From Ammoniphilus resinae (GTDB taxonomy: Bacteria > Bacillota > Bacilli > Aneurinibacillales > RAOX-1), in NCBI RefSeq assembly GCF_017873965.1, contig NZ_JAGGKT010000018.1, positions 1 to 64,000 of the forward strand: a DNA stretch of 64,000 nt, read 5' to 3'. This document shows, piece after piece, positions 7,623-15,755 of the stretch. The number at the start of each line of letters is the position of its first letter. The first letter of the stretch is position 1. A program made the position numbers and the translations under genes. The notes beneath the pieces were generated by a model, which saw only the letters and a list, made by a program, of their open reading frames with translations, ran no database searches and was not told the DNA's origin.

Positions 7623-7659
7623 GAAGCTCATCCTTAAGGGGATGGGCTTCTTCTTTTTT
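7623..7659 (+). terminator. Terminator of thrC
   Basis: GAAGCTCATCC / GGGATGGGCTTC hairpin followed by TTCTTTTTT, just after the thrC stop codon. Confidence 0.85.
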
Positions 7660-7774
7660 CGAGTATCCGTTCCTTGTCTGACTGGATCGGGGTATAGCTC
7701 ATCATCTCTGTCACGAATCCGAAATACTTGATTCGACAACGCTCGTAAACTTAATAGAAAAGGTGACAGTCATC

Positions 7775-8185
7775 ATGCAAACCTTAAAAAACAAACTTCT
7801 CCAGCTAGACAAAAAAAGCTATAAAGCTTACAAAGATCTCCAAGGAACCTCCCATCAAGGGAATGGCTGGTTGCTTCATATCGATTACGTACAAGGGGAT
7901 CCTTTCGCGAGTCCATCAAGGATTCGCTGTGTGATGAGCCTACGCAAGGCTAACATCAAACCGGATTGGATCCATCCAACCTCTCGCCGAACCGCATTGG
8001 AAGACTTTATTACGAGACAAGCCGCCTCGCGGATCCATCTGCTAGAAAGAAATCGCAAAGGGACGGGAAAAAGCGGGCTAATTCACATTGACAAGCCAGG
8101 ACAAGAAATCTTGCCACGCTCTGCTGTGGAGGTAGACGAGGACCGCCATCATCGGATGAGGACATTAACAATTAAGTCTACTTAG
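7775..8185 (+). pseudogene. N-terminal fragment of an ABC-class predicted ATPase (COG3044 type)
   Basis: The 136-residue frame begins MQTLKNKLLQLDKKSYKAYK and has LHIDYVQGDPFASPSRIR, the conserved N-terminal part of the predicted ABC-class ATPase family of about 560 residues. The frame stops after LPRSAVEVDEDRHHRMR, before the Walker A motif, and nothing related is readable in the next 140 bp. It therefore lacks the nucleotide-binding domain and is most likely non-functional. AAAGGTG lies 9 nt before the ATG at 7775; an upstream GTG at 7763 is less well placed. Confidence 0.75.
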
Positions 8186-8340
8186 TGGATAGGCTTTGGA
8201 TGCTGTCGATTTATTATAGATCAAGTGGAACTTTTCCTCTTATTAAGATCAAAGCTCAAAACAAAAGGGATCATTCATCTTATTGAAGAATTTGGGAAAA
8301 ATATACCTAATTCATGACTTGACGTATGGGGCGGAGACGG

Positions 8341-9396
8341 ATGAGCACCTTTTTCAAAAAATTATTGCACTACTTGATCAAGTTAAGAGGGAAAATTTTT
8401 ATCCCCTTTGTTATTTTTTATATTTGGATGGCTGCATATATTGCCTTAATTCTTGAACCCCAAAACTTTGATTCCTATTTAAACGCCCTATACTGGGTAC
8501 TTACGACACTCGCTACAGTGGGGTTCGGTGACTATTCACCTGTTACAAACGCTGGTAAGATTTTTACAATTGGCCTTTACATTACAGGGATCGGGCTCAT
8601 CAGTGTCTTTATAAAGAAATCGATAGGATCTGCAAAGCGAATCGAAAATCTTAAAGTTGGTGGCAAAATGACATTCAAAGGTAAGGATCATATTATTCTT
8701 ATTGGATGGAGTGAGAAGTCTAAGTTAGCAATCCAAGAGATCTTGAAATCAGACGAAAAAACGGAGGTGATCCTCATTGATCATCTGGGGAAGATTCCCA
8801 TCATGGAAGAGCGTGTTTTCTATGTTCGAGGGGATGCAGCCGATGAAGAAACCTTGCTTCAGGCCAACTTGACTAAGGCAAAGGGAGTGATCATCTTTGC
8901 TGATCAAATCATAGAAGAAAATCAGGCAGTCATCAATCCCCTCTTTATCGATGGCAAGACCCTATTAATTGCTACAGCCATTACCTCGATTGAAAAAAAG
9001 ATGAATACCCCAATCCACGTTACAGTTGAAGTGATCAATGAAAAACACATTCGCTTATTCAAGCATGTGAAGGTGGATGAATTTATCCCAACACAAGAAA
9101 TGATTTCTCACGCTGCAGTCAGATCCATATTTTCCCATGGGGTGACGCGAATGTATTCGGAACTTATGAGCAGACAATGTGACGAGGGAATGTATCAAAT
9201 TCCGAAACAGAATCATTGGAAGTCCTATCGCGATGCCTTTACCGATCTTATTGACAAAGGAGCTACGCTTGTAGCGGACCGCGGTGATCTCCATATCAAC
9301 CATAAACTCGATCAACCCATTCCTGATGATGCACAACTGTATGTGATATGTACGGAAGAAACCTTTTCAGAGATTAGCTCGGAAAAGGCACATTAA
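8341..9396 (+). CDS. Potassium channel with RCK (TrkA-N) domain, YugO/MthK-like
   Basis: About 351 residues. Two transmembrane helices (about residues 18-38 and 72-92) flank a pore loop with the K+ selectivity filter TVGFGD at residues 59-64. The cytoplasmic part begins KDHIILIGWSEKSKLAIQEI, an RCK/TrkA-N Rossmann fold (glycine pattern partly altered: GWSEKS), with a following RCK-C-like tail. The layout equals MthK-type ligand-gated channels and B. subtilis YugO. GGAG at 8333-8336 lies just before the ATG at 8341, so that is preferred over the ATG at 8326. No cotranscribed partner is seen. Confidence 0.9.
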   Translation: MSTFFKKLLHYLIKLRGKIFIPFVIFYIWMAAYIALILEPQNFDSYLNALYWVLTTLATVGFGDYSPVTNAGKIFTIGLYITGIGLISVFIKKSIGSAKRIENLKVGGKMTFKGKDHIILIGWSEKSKLAIQEILKSDEKTEVILIDHLGKIPIMEERVFYVRGDAADEETLLQANLTKAKGVIIFADQIIEENQAVINPLFIDGKTLLIATAITSIEKKMNTPIHVTVEVINEKHIRLFKHVKVDEFIPTQEMISHAAVRSIFSHGVTRMYSELMSRQCDEGMYQIPKQNHWKSYRDAFTDLIDKGATLVADRGDLHINHKLDQPIPDDAQLYVICTEETFSEISSEKAH

Positions 9397-9481
9397 GGAT
9401 TAAATATATTTAAAATAATTACAACAGTTCACCTATAATGGTAAAGTATATAGAGAGATTTAATCAGGGAGGGTTGAATAG

Positions 9482-10384
9482 ATGTATTCTATCAAAGGCA
9501 TTGTCCCCATCGCCGCTGCTCCGTTTACGAAAAGTGGGTTGGTCGATGAAGACAGCTTTCAAAATATGGTGCGGCACTTAGTCAAAACGGGGATTCAGGG
9601 GATCACCTTGTTTGGTTTGGCGACAGAGTTTTATAAGCTGACAGACGACGAAAGATCGCGGATGATGCAGATCCTCTTGGCAGAAACTGAAAAGCATCCC
9701 GAAATCGCCAGTATGATTTCCATCACTGATCATTCTTTGGAAATAGCGTCCGAGCGGGCTAAGAACGCGGAAGACATGGGGGCCAACTCATTGATGCTGC
9801 TTCCCCCCTACTTTCTCCAACCTTCCGAAGAGGCCATTTTCGAGCATATTGCTGCGGTTGCCACAGCTGTCAACATCCCGATTGTTGTTCAGTACGCACC
9901 CGCACAAACCGGCGTGCGGATTGCCCCAGACACGTTCATCCGTCTGCGGGAAAAGTATGAACAGATTCAATATGTAAAAGTGGAAACCCAACCACCTGGA
10001 CGTTACATCAGCGAACTCATTTCCGGATCCAAAGGGAGATTGCAAGCACTGGTTGGTTACGCAGGAATCCAAATGCCTGACGTGTTGAGCAGAGAAGCGG
10101 CAGGGATCCAACCCGGTTGTTCCTTTAGCGAGATTTATGTGGAGTTGTACCAACTTTACACATCAGCTCAAACCGAAAAATTTGAAAACCTATTCTCCCG
10201 TCTGCTTCCCTACATATCCTATTGGATGCAGGGGGTTGAACTGATCGTCAAAGCCGAGAAAACCATCCTCCAAAAACGCGGAATCATCGAAAGCAATTAC
10301 TGCCGCAAACCCAATTATTCACTGGATCAAAAAGAAGTAGAGATGATTGATCAGTTTTTAGAGGAATTTAAAGAGTTTTGCTAG
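9482..10384 (+). CDS. Dihydrodipicolinate synthase/N-acetylneuraminate lyase family aldolase
   Basis: A 300-residue class I aldolase-type TIM barrel. The Schiff-base lysine is K166 in YVKVE and the catalytic tyrosine is probably Y138 in VVQYAP. The GxTGE-like substrate loop reads LFGLATEFYKL, so the second Thr/Ser and Gly of true DapA (GTTGE) are changed, which argues against lysine biosynthesis. Related enzymes act on 2-keto-3-deoxy sugar acids, which would suit the UxaA-family and enolase-superfamily dehydratases elsewhere in the window; that link is inference. GGGAGGG lies 8 nt before the ATG and a terminator follows immediately, so it is a single-gene unit. Confidence 0.85.
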   Translation: MYSIKGIVPIAAAPFTKSGLVDEDSFQNMVRHLVKTGIQGITLFGLATEFYKLTDDERSRMMQILLAETEKHPEIASMISITDHSLEIASERAKNAEDMGANSLMLLPPYFLQPSEEAIFEHIAAVATAVNIPIVVQYAPAQTGVRIAPDTFIRLREKYEQIQYVKVETQPPGRYISELISGSKGRLQALVGYAGIQMPDVLSREAAGIQPGCSFSEIYVELYQLYTSAQTEKFENLFSRLLPYISYWMQGVELIVKAEKTILQKRGIIESNYCRKPNYSLDQKEVEMIDQFLEEFKEFC

Positions 10385-10406
10385 AGGGTCTCAAGCCCTC
10401 TTTTTT
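10383..10406 (+). terminator. Terminator of the DapA-family gene
   Basis: AGAGGG / CCCTCT hairpin followed by TTTTT, overlapping the stop codon. Confidence 0.8.
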
Positions 10407-10416
10407 ATGCGTCAAC

Positions 10417-11442
10417 CTACACAAAATAACTAATCTCAGCCTGCGGAAAATAGCCCGGAATCGTCTCTTCAAACAATTGCTTCATCTCATCGACCGTTTC
10501 CGGTGGGTAAACATACTTAAAACGCCCGTATCTCCCCCACTTCAATTTGCGATTTTCCTCATTCATGTCTAATTTCGTTTTCGGATATCTTTTCATAATG
10601 GTGTTTTTGGCCACTTTGGTAAAGCGGTGTTGAATCAATTCAAAGGTTAGATCCTGAATCTCCACGTTTTTCAATCGTTCATGCAGTCGATGAAGGAGCT
10701 CCCGGTACTCTTCTTCCCAACCCTCATATTTCATAATCGGCGCGACAATAAACCCCAAGGGATATCCCGCTTCAGCAATTTTTCCTGCTGCTTCAATCCT
10801 CTCCTCAAATGTGGAGGTTGCAGGTTCAAAATGACGGATCACATACCGGCTGTTAATCGAGAAGCGAATACGCGTGTGTCCATTGTGTTGGACCCCCAAG
10901 AGAGTGTCGACATTGGCAAATTTCGTGACAAAGCGCAAACGGCCATATTCCTTTGTCGCCATATACTCGATATATCTCCTCAGCGAACCAGTCAGATGTT
11001 CAACAGAAACCGGATCCCCCGTACAAGCCGCCTCAAAGCGGGTGATTTCCGGTGCTCTTTCCATGATATAGGCCCCTGCCTGATCAAGGATCTCATCCAA
11101 ATTCACATAAATTCGAATGTACGGTTTCGAACTCATTGTTGTTTGCAGATAACAATAATGACAGTGACCGGCACAACCCGTTGTTAAAGGAATGGCATAC
11201 TCTGCCGAGGGTTTTGAGGTATCAAATTTCAGCGTTTTACGTACTCCAACAACCAGCGTTCTTTTCGCGTTACGGTATTTTTCTGTTTCTGTTTCCCCCG
11301 GGATTCCACGCACCTGATTATGAGAAGTCGTCATTTGAATCGGAACGCCCTGCTTTTGAAACTGTTCATACAATGTTTTTCCTAATGGATATTCCAAAGC
11401 CCCTGGTTCAAAAAAGACATAATCCGGATCAAACCGTTGCAA
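10417..11442 (-). CDS. splB: Spore photoproduct lyase
   Basis: A 341-residue radical SAM enzyme that reverses the spore photoproduct thymine dimer during germination. The cluster cysteines are C90, C94 and C97 in CAGHCHYC. The H-atom-donor cysteine is C140 in RFEAACTGD. The motifs EPGALEYPLG, TTSHNQVRGIPG and VRKTLKFDTSKPSAEYAIP match SplB closely along the whole length. The frame extends 22 codons upstream, but GGGGGAG followed by a 5-nt gap marks a TTG start at 11442, which gives the family length of about 342. A small membrane protein gene lies 38 bp upstream on the same strand. In B. subtilis splB is in the forespore sigma-G regulon; no such promoter was identified here. Confidence 0.97.
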   Translation of the reverse strand: MQRFDPDYVFFEPGALEYPLGKTLYEQFQKQGVPIQMTTSHNQVRGIPGETETEKYRNAKRTLVVGVRKTLKFDTSKPSAEYAIPLTTGCAGHCHYCYLQTTMSSKPYIRIYVNLDEILDQAGAYIMERAPEITRFEAACTGDPVSVEHLTGSLRRYIEYMATKEYGRLRFVTKFANVDTLLGVQHNGHTRIRFSINSRYVIRHFEPATSTFEERIEAAGKIAEAGYPLGFIVAPIMKYEGWEEEYRELLHRLHERLKNVEIQDLTFELIQHRFTKVAKNTIMKRYPKTKLDMNEENRKLKWGRYGRFKYVYPPETVDEMKQLFEETIPGYFPQAEISYFV

Positions 11443-11480
11443 GCAAACTCCCCCTTGGTGACGATCTTTGGTTGGATTTA

Positions 11481-11774
11481 TTATGCCCTGGTTTCCTCCA
11501 ATGCCCACCCAATAATTTTATAGATCAAATAAACCCCGAGATAGGAACCCGTCAACAAAAACCATGGGTTGAGAAAGATCCCATGAATCTCCGTCATGAA
11601 AACCGTTTGGTCTCGGATAATGCCATAGATCGCCAGTGCCGCAATATTGCCAAAAACTAATACGGATATATAAGCTAAAACATGAAAAAGCGGTTCGATC
11701 CGCGGCCAAATTTTCTGCAAGTAAACCATGATGAGCGGCCCAAATATACTTCCCAAGATAATAAAAAGTTTCAT
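11481..11774 (-). CDS. Small membrane protein upstream of splB
   Basis: A 97-residue protein with three predicted transmembrane helices (about residues 2-20, 30-53 and 66-90). AGGAGGTG lies 7 nt before the ATG. It is followed by splB after 38 bp and probably shares its transcript, so it may be expressed in the spore. It does not resemble SplA, the small soluble regulator found at this position in B. subtilis. I do not recognise the family; function unknown. Confidence 0.75.
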   Translation of the reverse strand: MKLFIILGSIFGPLIMVYLQKIWPRIEPLFHVLAYISVLVFGNIAALAIYGIIRDQTVFMTEIHGIFLNPWFLLTGSYLGVYLIYKIIGWALEETRA

Positions 11775-11870
11775 GTCCAGTCACCTCCTCCTCTCATCTT
11801 CACCTATAAGCTCTGGTTTTAAATCACTAAAAATTGGAACTCTATTTAAAAACAGGAGGTGGTGTTCCAA

Positions 11871-13121
11871 ATGAAAAAAATGTTGGCCCTACTAATCGCT
11901 TTTCTTCTGCTCCTACAACCTATATCCCTTGCCACCGGTTTTCCGCAAGCCGCTTTTATCCGAAACCACGATCTTTGGATCAAAATGGGCAATGGCGAAA
12001 TCAAGCTTACTGACGGAATACGAGCAGCCTATCCAAAATGGTCCCCAGATGGACAATGGATCGCTTATCTCAGCGTACCGAAGGACGTTGAATTCGCCCC
12101 CCGTGCGGGGGAACTATGGCTCTATCATCTGGATTCTGAAAAGCATACAAAAGTTTCACCCAATGCCAGCGCCAATTTTTCGTGGTCTCCAAAACAAAAC
12201 GTACTTGCTTTTCAATCAGATCAGGACTTACTCCAAACTGCAACGTCCGGGCAAGCCCAAAAAATTGCATCCGGGGTAATCAACTTTTCCTGGCTGCCTG
12301 ATGGAACAGGATTTTTAACCTCATCCAAAGCCGGTGAAAACGTCTATTCGGACATCGTGTTATCAAAATTCCTCTGGAATCAACAGACAGATCGGTACAA
12401 AAGCCATCCTTTTTATACGATAAAAGTTGGAGCGAACGACTATTTTTATGGAACAAGCGCATTCAAATGGTCGCCTGATCGGAGGTGGATCGCCTTTGAG
12501 CTAGTCCCTACCGCCTCTCTGTCGGCAGACAGCAATACGTTAAGTGTGATATCTAGTGATGCCAAGCTTTTTCGGAAAATCGATCAAATGCTAAATTATG
12601 AAAACTGGTTCCAATGGGCGCCGACTGTTTCTCAATTAGGATATATCCAAGGGGTTAGCCGACTGGCCACGGAAAATAAGAAATTTAAAGTGTTCAATCC
12701 TGAGCAAAATGCAGCTTCCGAGTTTACCCCCGCAGGCTATGTGGATCGCGATTTCGATTGGCAGACCGACCAGATGGTGGTCGTTTCCCGCTCCAAAGAA
12801 AGCAAAGGATTCAGTGCCAGTGAAAGACCCATGCCATCCCTTTATAAGCTCGATACACGGACCAAAACCGTTATGAAAATCACCTCCCCTTCAGCAAAGG
12901 AAGGAGATTTTCGTCCTGAATCTACGGGAGGGCATTTGCTCTGGATTCGCACCAATCGGGAAAAAGCCAATGTCTGGATCGCCAGTCCCAACGGGCTGGA
13001 CCAGAAAATCTGGATTCAAAATCTGGACCTTGGAGCCTGGTACTACGAACATTGGGATTGGGACCAAGTCTTTGCATTGTATAGAAAAAATATTACCGCA
13101 TTCCTACCCGTTTCAGACTAA
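11871..13121 (+). CDS. Exported TolB-like beta-propeller protein
   Basis: About 416 residues with a signal peptide (residues 1-20, MKKMLALLIAFLLLL then a small-residue cleavage region). The mature part carries repeated WD40-like/TolB propeller strands: YPKWSPDGQWIAYLS, NFSWSPKQNVLAFQS, KWSPDRRWIAFEL and further degenerate copies. These form a blade series usually used for protein or ligand binding outside the cell. No enzymatic motif is visible. The extended ribosome binding site AGGAGGTG favours the ATG at 11871 over GTG codons inside that site. A terminator follows; it is a single-gene unit. Confidence 0.8.
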   Translation: MKKMLALLIAFLLLLQPISLATGFPQAAFIRNHDLWIKMGNGEIKLTDGIRAAYPKWSPDGQWIAYLSVPKDVEFAPRAGELWLYHLDSEKHTKVSPNASANFSWSPKQNVLAFQSDQDLLQTATSGQAQKIASGVINFSWLPDGTGFLTSSKAGENVYSDIVLSKFLWNQQTDRYKSHPFYTIKVGANDYFYGTSAFKWSPDRRWIAFELVPTASLSADSNTLSVISSDAKLFRKIDQMLNYENWFQWAPTVSQLGYIQGVSRLATENKKFKVFNPEQNAASEFTPAGYVDRDFDWQTDQMVVVSRSKESKGFSASERPMPSLYKLDTRTKTVMKITSPSAKEGDFRPESTGGHLLWIRTNREKANVWIASPNGLDQKIWIQNLDLGAWYYEHWDWDQVFALYRKNITAFLPVSD

Positions 13122-13155
13122 AAATCGTGTAGTGTGGGTAGATCAGTCCCGCTTT

Positions 13156-13189
13156 AAAAGCCGAAACCCTTAGAAGTTTCGGCTTTTTT
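13156..13189 (+). terminator. Terminator of the propeller protein gene
   Basis: AAAAGCCGAAAC / GTTTCGGCTTTTTT hairpin with T-run. A TATAAT for the next gene follows directly at 13194-13199. Confidence 0.85.
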
Positions 13190-13236
13190 GTGGTATAATC
13201 TAGCAAACATTGAAAATATTGTGGGGGTACTATTCT

Positions 13237-13509
13237 ATGAAAATTACCGAAATATCGATCACCATTGAGGAAAAAGATTTTGAGGTCTATGAAGAAAATC
13301 TAGTGGAGTTGGGATGGAAGGCCTATCGTAATCACCTTTTCCGCAAACAATTTGGCACCACGAATGCGGAGATTCGAGAAAGCATCCCTACTTTTTCTAC
13401 CAAAATCAACTTGTTAGTAACCATTGAAGACCCTAAGGGTTGCTCCATCGAAACGATCCGTACCATTCTTCACGAATTAGATATTGCTGACAAAACACCG
13501 GATGTGTAA
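13237..13509 (+). CDS. Hypothetical 90-residue protein
   Basis: A small acidic protein, MKITEISITIEEKDFEVYEE at the start, with no signal peptide or membrane segment. A GGGGG ribosome binding site lies 9 nt before the ATG at 13237, and a TATAAT box at 13194-13199 supplies a promoter, so it is likely expressed. The alternating strand and helix pattern suggests a small alpha/beta fold. Not recognised. The 52-bp tandem repeat array starts just after its stop codon. Confidence 0.6.
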   Translation: MKITEISITIEEKDFEVYEENLVELGWKAYRNHLFRKQFGTTNAEIRESIPTFSTKINLLVTIEDPKGCSIETIRTILHELDIADKTPDV

Positions 13510-13520
13510 AGTCTATATTT

Positions 13521-13756
13521 GGGCTTATGATGACCGTTTCTACCTGCGGAATTCGGGGAAATGTTCTTCATTGGGCTCATGATGACCATTTCAACCTTTG
13601 GGTTTTGTGAAAATGGTCTTCATCGGGCTCATGATGACCGTTTCTACCTGCGGAATTTGTGAAAATGGTCTTCATCGGGCTCATGATGACCGTTTCTACC
13701 TGCAGAATTTGTGAAAATGGTCTTCATCGCGCTTTTGAAGACCATTTTCTGTTTCC
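13521..13756. repeat. 52-bp tandem repeat array with internal inverted repeats
   Basis: Four full copies start at 13521, 13573, 13625 and 13677 (exact 52-bp period) and a partial fifth begins at 13729. Each unit has GGGCTCATGATGACC at its start and GAAAATGGTCTTCATC at its end. GACCRTTTC and GAAAATGGTC are complementary, so hairpins can form within a unit or across unit borders. The last three copies are nearly identical. The array lies between two convergent genes and ends close to the selO stop codon. Confidence 0.95.
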
Positions 13757-13768
13757 GAAACTGTTCCA

Positions 13769-15244
13769 TTATGTCCCGCAATAGGTACGATAACGAACCG
13801 GCGATGGCGGCGGCAAAATGGCGTATTCCGCCTGTTCCGGTGTGTGGGCAAAGGGGTTCGCAAGCACAGCCAGCAACCGTTCCATCACGCTGAAGTCTTC
13901 CCGCTCTACCGCAGCTTCCAGCGCTTCCTCTACGCGGTGATTCCGCGGAATAACGGCAGGGTTATTTTCCTGCATCAACTGCTGTGAACTAGCTTCCCCC
14001 TCCTGCTGCCTGCCAAGCCTTGCCTGCCAGCGTTCCCGCCATTCGGCAAACTCCGGCGTCTCCATTAACACCGAATTTTCCACTTTTCGTCCAAACGTTA
14101 AAGCGAGGAAGGTATTCGTATAGTCTGCCTGATATTTCTGCATCAAATCCAAAAGATCACCGACAAGTGATACATCTTCCTCTTCTTCACCCATAATCCC
14201 CAACTTTTTTCGCATCCCGGAAAACCAATTTTCCCGGTATAGCTCACCATATTTTGCCAACGCATCCTGAGCTATGGTAATAGCCTGTTCCTGATTTTCA
14301 TCAAGAAGAGGCAGAAGGGTTTCCGCAAAACGAGTCAGGTTCCACGCCCCAATCGACGGTTGATTCCCATAGGCATAGCGACCACCCCGATCAATCGAAC
14401 TAAAGACCGTAGCCAAATCATACGTATCCATGAAAGCACACGGTCCATAGTCAATGGTTTCCCCGCTGATCGCCATGTTATCAGTGTTCATCACTCCATG
14501 AATAAAACCAACTAGTTGCCATTTGGCAATAAGAGCTGCCTGCCGTTTGATCACTCCCTCGAGCAGGGCAAGGAATCGATTAGGTACATCCTCAGCTATT
14601 TCAGGATAATGACGCTCCAATGTATAATCCGCCAAAGTCCTTAGGTCCTCTATAGACTCCCAATTGGCAGCGTATTGAAAGGTCCCTACACGAATGTGAC
14701 TGGCCGCCACACGAGTAAGGATAGCACCCGGCAGGAACTCTTCACGAATCACCGGTTCCCCAGTAGCAACGACAGCAAGACTACGAGTGGTTGGGATTCC
14801 AAGTGCATGCATGGCTTCACTGATAATGTACTCCCGAAGCATGGGCCCCAATGCTGCCCGACCATCTCCCCCACGTGAATACGGAGTCGGTCCCGATCCC
14901 TTCAATTGAATATCAACCCGTTCTCCTTCGGGTGTAATCTGCTCCCCTAATAGAACTGCGCGGCCGTCCCCCAACATCGTAAAATTTCCAAACTGATGCC
15001 CAGCATAAGCCTGAGCCAACGGCATCGCCCCTTCCGGCACTTGATTCCCAGCAAGTACGCCAACGCCATCCTCACATTTCAACGCATTAGGATTTAGCCC
15101 TAACGATGTCGCTAAAGCTTGATTAAGAATAACCAACTGCGGTTCACGCACAGGGGTTGGTTTAAGGAGCGTAAATAACGGTTGCGGCAAGCGGGCATAA
15201 CTATTGTCAAAATTCCACCCGGCTTCAATCATATTTTTTGTCAT
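13769..15244 (-). CDS. selO: Protein adenylyltransferase SelO (YdiU family)
   Basis: A 491-residue pseudokinase that transfers AMP from ATP to protein Ser, Thr or Tyr residues. Family motifs are intact: [23 protein letters not shown] in two parts, [20 protein letters not shown], the region [17 protein letters not shown] and [19 protein letters not shown] with the catalytic Asn/Asp residues. The C-terminus ends TYCGT with an ordinary Cys codon. The frame continues far upstream in low-complexity sequence, but AAGGAGG is placed 4 nt before the ATG at 15244. It stands alone, followed by the 52-bp tandem repeats. SelO is linked to redox stress in other bacteria (family knowledge). Confidence 0.95.
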   Translation of the reverse strand: MTKNMIEAGWNFDNSYARLPQPLFTLLKPTPVREPQLVILNQALATSLGLNPNALKCEDGVGVLAGNQVPEGAMPLAQAYAGHQFGNFTMLGDGRAVLLGEQITPEGERVDIQLKGSGPTPYSRGGDGRAALGPMLREYIISEAMHALGIPTTRSLAVVATGEPVIREEFLPGAILTRVAASHIRVGTFQYAANWESIEDLRTLADYTLERHYPEIAEDVPNRFLALLEGVIKRQAALIAKWQLVGFIHGVMNTDNMAISGETIDYGPCAFMDTYDLATVFSSIDRGGRYAYGNQPSIGAWNLTRFAETLLPLLDENQEQAITIAQDALAKYGELYRENWFSGMRKKLGIMGEEEEDVSLVGDLLDLMQKYQADYTNTFLALTFGRKVENSVLMETPEFAEWRERWQARLGRQQEGEASSQQLMQENNPAVIPRNHRVEEALEAAVEREDFSVMERLLAVLANPFAHTPEQAEYAILPPPSPVRYRTYCGT

Positions 15245-15370
15245 AGGACCTCCTTTACACCTTTTTGCCATTATTATACCCTTTTCGGACGAAGATGCCT
15301 CTTTTTGATGTTCTGGATAGATCCTGCTTAACCATGGAATATTAGAAAAAAAATGAGAGGTGATTGAATC

Positions 15371-15487
15371 ATGGAAAAGGGTAAAAAGAATGACCGAAGT
15401 GCGACCAATTGGGATGAGGCCAATGATGAGCGTGGAAAGACAAAGATGATTGATCCGAACAAGGGACCGAAAAGCAAGAGAAAGTAG
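15371..15487 (+). CDS. Small basic hydrophilic protein (38 residues)
   Basis: The frame encodes [20 protein letters not shown], then [18 protein letters not shown] and a stop. It is too charged to fold around a core, with Lys/Arg at both ends and acidic residues in the middle, resembling minor small spore or nucleic-acid-associated proteins in composition only. GAGGTGAT lies 6 nt before the ATG, which is what makes the frame credible. It is divergent from selO, and the four-palindrome element copy B begins 12 bp past its stop. Function unknown. Confidence 0.55.
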   Translation: MEKGKKNDRSATNWDEANDERGKTKMIDPNKGPKSKRK

Positions 15488-15498
15488 TCCTATTATAA

Positions 15499-15684
15499 AT
15501 AAGGGGAGAAATTCCGCTAATGGATTGAGTTTTAGTAAAATGAGCAAAAATAAGCGGAAATTTTCCGATTATTATTAATAAAGTCGCGTAGAATTACTGC
15601 TTTTCAATGTTTAATCGGATAAACTCCGCCTATTCTTTATTAATTTTGCATTTTCCATTAAATAACCGGAATATCTCCGCTTAT
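15499..15684. repeat. Four-palindrome intergenic element, copy B (13-bp core type)
   Basis: Core triplets start at 15504 (GGG variant), 15555, 15616 and 15667: spacings 51, 61, 51 bp. Cores include CGGAAATTTTCCG and CGGATAAACTCCG, with TAAG/CTTA-type flanks. It lies between the convergent small gene at 15371 and the dehydratase at 15756. Linker 2 shares a TTTTCAA segment with copy A. Confidence 0.85.
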
Positions 15685-15755
15685 TAACCGTGCACCATTT
15701 AGAATCCTGTTACAAAACAAAAGTGGACAGCAAGCTGCCCACTTTCCATCCCCTC

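Noticed and set aside
13521-13756. CRISPR-like array
   Set aside because: The repeats follow each other directly with a 52-bp period, have no unique spacers, and no cas gene is present.
13769-13790. Selenocysteine in SelO
   Set aside because: The C-terminal position is an ordinary Cys codon, and there is no in-frame TGA.
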